From positions 1 through 6,882 of the forward strand of contig CBFGRU010000169.1 of assembly GCA_965651255.1 (NCBI GenBank): 6,882 nt of DNA. The letters are read 5' to 3'. Positions 1 to 4,032 of this stretch are shown here, piece after piece. The position numbers were made by a program, and so were the translations under genes. Under the pieces are notes generated by a model, which did no database searches, had not been told where the DNA came from, and worked only from the letters and a program-made list of their open reading frames with translations. How positions within the stretch are numbered: the first letter of the stretch is position 1; every line of letters starts with the position of its first letter. Source of the stretch: CBFGRU01 sp965651255 (GTDB lineage: Bacteria; Planctomycetota; Phycisphaerae; Phycisphaerales; SM1A02).

Positions 1-756
1 AAGGGTGGGCTCACCATCGGCAATCGTCGCGGGTGGAAAGGCCGCCATAGCCAGCGCTATAACCAGCAGGCCTGCGGCGGTGATCGCTGTCACTCCAGAC
101 AGGAGCCCATCCAATCCATCGATCAGGTTTGCTGCGTTGCATCCGCCCAGAACAAAGATGGCGATGATGGCTGTTCCCGCCCAGTAATACACATCGCCGC
201 TGACGATTGCCAGATCACCCAACACGATCAGTGTCGATTCCGAAGGCCCCATGAACGGCCGAAGCAACCCCTCGGCTACACGCACTCCGACGTCCTCAAC
301 CGCCAGCGCCGCGGCAGCAACCAGTTGACCCGCAATCTTCAGTCGTGGGTCCCACTTCCAGATGTCATCAGCCAAGCCCGCGAACGCAATGACGATGATG
401 CCGAGCAAGACCGACACCGGAACGGGCTTGAATTCATCCGTCGCCCCACCCCATGTGAAGTAACTGACAATGATCCCAGCCAGAATGGCAAGGAGGATCG
501 CTACTCCGCCCATATAGGCGATCGGCGCCGAATGCTTCTTGCGCACAAGATCGGGGTGATCAATAACGTTGTGCGCGACCGCAATTCTACGAATGATCGG
601 CGTGGAAAAGAGCGCTACCGCAAATGCGACAATGAACGTCACCGTGTGCGTGTTCAACAGGGAGACCGCCAGATCAATCGCGCTTTCTCCTCCGTCGATG
701 GGGAGCGCTTCTACATCGCCGACCGGCGGGTCAACCTGTATCGGACTGAGAATCAT
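1..756 (-). CDS. Polyprenyl-phosphate N-acetylhexosamine-1-phosphate transferase, WecA/TagO/MraY family (3' partial)
   Basis: Integral membrane enzyme that, by family, moves a sugar-1-phosphate from a UDP-sugar to undecaprenyl phosphate, the first step of many lipid-linked glycan pathways. I translated 252 codons from the ATG at 756 with no stop before the left edge, so the C-terminus is missing. Visible signatures in order: a first hydrophobic span near residues 38-55; RKKHSAPIAYMGG at 72-84, matching the family's R-K-x-H-x-x-P-x-x-x-GG block; the Mg-binding Asp pair D130-D131 in GLADDIWKWDPRLK; and the catalytic block NAANLIDGLDGL (N207, N210, D213, D216). Several further hydrophobic spans lie between and after these. 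The ATG is chosen because it overlaps the upstream epimerase stop as ATGA, implying translational coupling. About 36 mostly polar residues precede the first membrane span, slightly longer than usual. The family call is firm; the sugar (GlcNAc or another) cannot be read from the sequence. Confidence 0.93.
   Translation of the reverse strand, partial: MILSPIQVDPPVGDVEALPIDGGESAIDLAVSLLNTHTVTFIVAFAVALFSTPIIRRIAVAHNVIDHPDLVRKKHSAPIAYMGGVAILLAILAGIIVSYFTWGGATDEFKPVPVSVLLGIIVIAFAGLADDIWKWDPRLKIAGQLVAAAALAVEDVGVRVAEGLLRPFMGPSESTLIVLGDLAIVSGDVYYWAGTAIIAIFVLGGCNAANLIDGLDGLLSGVTAITAAGLLVIALAMAAFPPATIADGEPTL
753..756 (-). promoter_or_regulatory. ATGA start/stop overlap coupling epimerase and transferase
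   Basis: The epimerase TGA (755-753) and the transferase ATG (756-754) share bases in an ATGA. This is the classic translational-coupling junction and shows that both genes lie on one transcript. It also fixes the transferase start. Confidence 0.75.
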
Positions 757-1763
757 GCGTTCGCGCGCTCCGGTCTGCACCCGTTTCGATCACGAAGTTC
801 AACGGCTAGATCGCGAATCGTCTGGTCAAGTGGTATGGAAGGCGTAAACCCCGTTGCTTCACGAATCCTCTGCAGGTGTGGCTGTCGATGACGAAGGTCG
901 TCGAACCCTTCGCCAAATGCTTCGGCATACGGAACCAATGAGATCGTCGAACTGCTCTTCAGAGTCTCAATGACCAGGCGCGCAAGATCGTAGATACTGA
1001 TTGGCTGGTCATGACCGACATTGAAGACTCTTCCAAAACATCGGTCATTCATCATTCGCGGAAGCAATTCAACGACATCACGAACGTCGCAGAAGCATCG
1101 TGTTTGCTGCCCATCTCCATGGACCTGCAGTTCCAGCCCGGACATGGCGGCTTCGACAAACCGCGGTACGACCATCCCGTAGCGGCCGATTTGTCGCGGC
1201 CCAACGGTATTGAAGAATCGAGCGATTACCACTGGCAACTGCTGTTGGCGCGAATACGCAAGCGCAAGGTATTCATCAATCGCCTTTGAACAGGCATATG
1301 ACCACCGACTGTAGATCGTCGGTCCGTACATCACATCATCATCCTCGGCGAACGGCATCTTGGCACTCTTGCCGTAGACCTCGCTTGTTGATGCGATGAG
1401 AATCGGCGTGCCAGCAGCGGCGGCATGATCGAGCACCAGCACTGTGTCAAGGACGTTTGTTCGAATCGTCTCGACGGGGCGTTCGATCACCAGCCGAACT
1501 CCCACGGCTGCGGCCAGATGATAAATCTCATCGAACTCGCCCGGCGCAAATGTCGGAACAACATCTTCGACCGCACCCACGAGAAGGCGAAGACGAGACG
1601 AGGTGATTACAGAAGCCAGGTTGGTCTGACGCCCCGTTGAGTAGTTGTCCACCACAACCACCTCATCGCCGCGCGCGAGCAGGTGCTCAACGAGGTGCGA
1701 GCCGATAAAGCCCGCCCCCCCTGTCACCAATGATCGCCGGGCCACGTGGCTGCCTGTGGTCAT
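753..1763 (-). CDS. NAD-dependent epimerase/dehydratase (extended SDR), nucleotide-sugar modifying
   Basis: Cytosolic nucleotide-sugar enzyme of 336 residues, the normal size for extended SDRs. The Rossmann motif GGAGFIG is at residues 15-21, followed by the acidic residue D39 (VVVVDNYSTG) expected to hold the NAD ribose. The active-site segment STSEVYG is at 125-131 and the catalytic pair is Y156xxxK160 (YACSK). Substrate-side motifs RFFNTVGPRQ (182-191), YGMVVPRF (195-202) and HGDGQQTRCF (215-224) are typical of NDP-sugar 4-epimerases and UDP-glucuronate decarboxylases. All catalytic residues are present, so it is probably active. The ATG at 1763 is the only sensible start: an in-frame TGA lies at 1773-1775, and the Rossmann strand begins about 11 residues in. 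It has only a weak Shine-Dalgarno and is probably translated by coupling. The 3' end overlaps the next gene by 4 nt. It likely makes a sugar precursor for the polymer built by the neighbouring proteins. The exact reaction (4-epimerase, decarboxylase or dehydratase) is not resolved. Confidence 0.92.
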   Translation of the reverse strand: MTTGSHVARRSLVTGGAGFIGSHLVEHLLARGDEVVVVDNYSTGRQTNLASVITSSRLRLLVGAVEDVVPTFAPGEFDEIYHLAAAVGVRLVIERPVETIRTNVLDTVLVLDHAAAAGTPILIASTSEVYGKSAKMPFAEDDDVMYGPTIYSRWSYACSKAIDEYLALAYSRQQQLPVVIARFFNTVGPRQIGRYGMVVPRFVEAAMSGLELQVHGDGQQTRCFCDVRDVVELLPRMMNDRCFGRVFNVGHDQPISIYDLARLVIETLKSSSTISLVPYAEAFGEGFDDLRHRQPHLQRIREATGFTPSIPLDQTIRDLAVELRDRNGCRPERANA

Positions 1764-1772
1764 GCCGTTTAC

Positions 1773-1793
1773 TCAGTGCAACATGCCGCTCAT
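1773..1793 (-). other. Six-codon mini-ORF (MSGMLH) bridging the kinase-like gene and the epimerase
   Basis: The ATG at 1793-1791 overlaps the chain-length gene's TGA (1792-1790) as ATGA. It opens a frame of six codons that ends in TGA at 1775-1773, leaving 9 nt before the epimerase ATG at 1763. No strong Shine-Dalgarno is visible directly before the epimerase. The arrangement would let terminating ribosomes reinitiate, translate the short peptide and terminate again next to the true start. It could also be chance, since ATGA junctions are common. The peptide itself is unlikely to have a function. Confidence 0.35.
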
Positions 1794-3985
1794 GACTTCG
1801 ACTTCGCGGTGTAATCCGCCATGGTGGCAAAGTTCTTCTTGAAGTAACCGCCCGCAGTCTCACGGGGTCGATTCAGCACAACGCCAAGCAATTCTCCCTT
1901 GGCCTCGTTGAACTGACTGATGAGGCGTGCAACCAGTCCACGCTGTTCTTGATTCGCCCGAATGACGAGCAGCGTTGCATCGGCGTGATTGGCAACGACC
2001 AATGCATCGCCTGCGACAACCGCCGGGGGTGCATCAATCAGGACATAGTCATACTTCGGCCTGACATCCGCCAACAACCGATCGAACTCACCATTTGCCA
2101 GACGTTCAAACAATCGATTGCCAGGCGTCCCAGCGGTAACAAGACTGACGCCGTCGCATTCCACAATGGAGTTCTCAAGCGACGCCGAACCGACGAGTAC
2201 ATCGCCCAGTCCAGACCGATCGTTACTCTCTCCAAACACTGTGGCAATCGATGGGCGCCGGAAGTTGGCATCAATCACCAGCACACGGCGACCTCCCGCA
2301 GCGATTGTCGCCGCGAGATTCGATACGACCGTTGTCGCTCCTGCGCCCGGCATGCCGGCGGTAACCACCAGCGTCTGATGGCCCGCGCGATCCATCCGCT
2401 TCAATACCGGTGTTGCAACCTGTCGATAGCTCTCGGCAATCACACTGCGCGGACTGGTGCGAACCACCAGTTCCGCTCGTCCCACTTTCGTGGGATCATC
2501 ACTGATATCCGGAATCACACCCATCACCTGGGCTCCCGGAACTACTGCCAGATCGCTGGCGGACTTCACCCGCGTATCCGTCAGTTCGCGCAGGAAGATA
2601 AACCCGACCGTGAGACCTACGACCAGCAGGAAGCCGAGCGGGATGATGATTTCCGGCCTGGGGAACGACTTTTCCCGCGGAGTCTCAGCGTTGTTCGCGA
2701 TGCGAATACGCGTTGACGATTGACGAATGCGGAGTCGTTCGGCATCGAGCAGAAGCGCTTCAACATCCATCAACTGCGTCTGCAGATTGTCCCGTTGAAT
2801 AAGCTTGGTCTGGTATTCCGAGACTTTCGCAGCCAGCTCATTGAATGCTTCATCCTTGGTTGCCAACTGCGCTTCCAGTTCACGAATCATATTCATATAC
2901 GATTCGATCTGATAGCCGAGGTTTCGAAGCTGGGCGGTCAGGTTTCGTTCAATAATCCGGCGTCGATGCGACTCAAATTCTTCCTCCACCGCGCGAACTC
3001 GCCGCTCAATGTCCTGCATGGCGCGATGGTCCGCATTCAGCGTCTCACTCATTGCGCGCCGCTCGGATCGCAAATCAACGAGCCGTTGCGCGCTGATCAG
3101 CAGGGTACGGTCCTCTTCGGCAATGAGAATGTCTGACGCCTCCGGTTCGATCTCCCCCATCAGCTTGGCGTTCGTCTGATCATATGACGAGCGCAGCAAG
3201 CTTGACGCCTTTCGCGCTTCGGCAAGGGACACATTGATCTCTTCAATCTCGCGCGCCAGTGGGTGATAACGAATGTCCTCAAGCGTGAAGATATTGTGCG
3301 TGCGAATAAACGAATCGATATCACGCTGTAGTGAATCGATTCGGGTTTGCAACTCCTGCCTTTGGGTTGTAAACGCCCGATTGTCTTCGTTCCATGTCGC
3401 CTGATCAATCTCACGACGGAGATTGAGGTACGTTGACGCCAGCGTATCCAGCACCGGCTTCAGATCCGTGTCTTTGGCAGTTGCCCAACGAATCTCAAAG
3501 AGGTTCGTGTCATTCAGGTAGCTTGGCCGAAGATCTTCCAGCAACTCATCGATGGCATCACCGATCTGATAGCCACCGCTCTCATCAACAAACCCGCCCG
3601 CCCACTGAGTGCCGTTTCGAATCTGCGGATTATTGACAACCAACCGTAGTACCTGCTCGGACATGATGAGCGCGAGTTCGGTTCGAGCAATTCTCTCGAC
3701 GGTGTCCGTCTTGTAATCGGTGGTGGAGAGAATGTCACTCGGCGAATCCATCGCTCCGAGCACCTCGAATCGTACCGTCGCAGAATACTGAGGCAGGAAC
3801 ATGTTGAATGCAACATGCGACCCGACACCCACGAGTATGCCCAGGATGCCCGCCGCAGTAATCGCGACCCAATGTCGCCGGAGTACGCGGAACGGGTCAA
3901 TGCTGGCCGTTGGTGACCCACCACTCCGAGGGGGTGTGGGCATTGGTCGGTGGGGTGTCGGTCGTGATGGAGTGGCCGTGCTCAT
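1790..3985 (-). CDS. Polysaccharide chain-length determinant with BY-kinase-like domain (Wzc/PCP-2a type), degenerate Walker A
   Basis: Inner-membrane polysaccharide co-polymerase of 731 residues, the usual size for Wzc-type proteins. In order: a proline-rich cytosolic N-terminus (1-36); TM1 about 40-62; a large periplasmic Wzz-type domain with a long charged heptad-like coiled-coil stretch (about 195-430); a proline-flanked entry (PRPEIIIP) to TM2 about 446-464; then a cytosolic P-loop domain. That domain has an AESYR helix (517-521), a Walker A-like GMPGAGATT (544-552), a Walker A'-like VLVIDANFRR (568-577) and a Walker B VLIDAPP (648-654). The fold fits bacterial tyrosine kinases that control polymer length and export. 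Three oddities are visible: Ala550 replaces the invariant Walker A Lys, Asn574 replaces the second Asp of A', and the tail has only Y714 and Y725 instead of a Tyr cluster. Kinase activity is therefore doubtful, while the Wzz role is well supported. The start at 3985 has a good AGGA 7 nt upstream. Confidence 0.93.
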   Translation of the reverse strand: MSTATPSRPTPHRPMPTPPRSGGSPTASIDPFRVLRRHWVAITAAGILGILVGVGSHVAFNMFLPQYSATVRFEVLGAMDSPSDILSTTDYKTDTVERIARTELALIMSEQVLRLVVNNPQIRNGTQWAGGFVDESGGYQIGDAIDELLEDLRPSYLNDTNLFEIRWATAKDTDLKPVLDTLASTYLNLRREIDQATWNEDNRAFTTQRQELQTRIDSLQRDIDSFIRTHNIFTLEDIRYHPLAREIEEINVSLAEARKASSLLRSSYDQTNAKLMGEIEPEASDILIAEEDRTLLISAQRLVDLRSERRAMSETLNADHRAMQDIERRVRAVEEEFESHRRRIIERNLTAQLRNLGYQIESYMNMIRELEAQLATKDEAFNELAAKVSEYQTKLIQRDNLQTQLMDVEALLLDAERLRIRQSSTRIRIANNAETPREKSFPRPEIIIPLGFLLVVGLTVGFIFLRELTDTRVKSASDLAVVPGAQVMGVIPDISDDPTKVGRAELVVRTSPRSVIAESYRQVATPVLKRMDRAGHQTLVVTAGMPGAGATTVVSNLAATIAAGGRRVLVIDANFRRPSIATVFGESNDRSGLGDVLVGSASLENSIVECDGVSLVTAGTPGNRLFERLANGEFDRLLADVRPKYDYVLIDAPPAVVAGDALVVANHADATLLVIRANQEQRGLVARLISQFNEAKGELLGVVLNRPRETAGGYFKKNFATMADYTAKSKS

Positions 3986-3992
3986 GTCTTCG

Positions 3993-3996
3993 TCCT
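3993..3996 (-). promoter_or_regulatory. Shine-Dalgarno (AGGA) of the chain-length determinant gene
   Basis: On the minus strand the sequence reads AGGACGAAGAC and then the ATG at 3985. AGGA is separated from the start by 7 nt, a standard distance. It supports the choice of the 3985 start and suggests this gene is initiated independently rather than only by coupling from the TPR gene 47 bp upstream. Confidence 0.6.
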
Positions 3997-4008
3997 GTAA
4001 CTACGTGA

Positions 4009-4031
4009 TCGGCGGCAGTAGGGTACGCCGA
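4009..4031 (-). other. Small GC-rich inverted repeat in the TPR/chain-length intergenic gap
   Basis: On the minus strand TCGGCG (4031-4026) can pair with CGCCGA (4014-4009) around an 11-nt loop. It starts 2 nt after the TPR stop codon. No T-run follows, so it does not look like a complete intrinsic terminator. At most it would be an mRNA-stability or partial attenuation element between two genes of the operon; a 6-bp stem may also be chance. Confidence 0.2.
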
Positions 4032-4032
4032 G

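Noticed and set aside
325..891. Plus-strand ORF of 188 codons opposite the transferase and epimerase
   Set aside because: Composition is Arg/Asp/Asn-rich with no recognisable domain, and it lies antisense to two genes with clear catalytic motifs. It is a shadow of their codon bias.
1790..1793. Epimerase starting at the ATG overlapping the upstream stop
   Set aside because: That ATG is in a different frame from the epimerase and meets a TGA after six codons; the epimerase frame itself has a TGA at 1773-1775, so it must start at 1763 or later.
2249..2362. ParA/MinD-type ATPase instead of a BY-kinase-like domain
   Set aside because: The deviant Walker A lysine typical of ParA/MinD is absent too, and the domain is fused behind a two-TM Wzz-type region with a coiled coil, which is the Wzc/PCP-2a layout.
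1949..2716. Plus-strand ORF of 255 codons antisense to the P-loop domain
   Set aside because: It lies wholly inside the well-supported kinase-like gene, has a low-hydrophobicity, His/Arg/Cys-rich composition and no motif. It is an antisense shadow.
4009..4031. Intrinsic terminator after the TPR gene
   Set aside because: The stem is only 6 bp with an 11-nt loop and no following T-run. Transcription probably continues into the chain-length gene.
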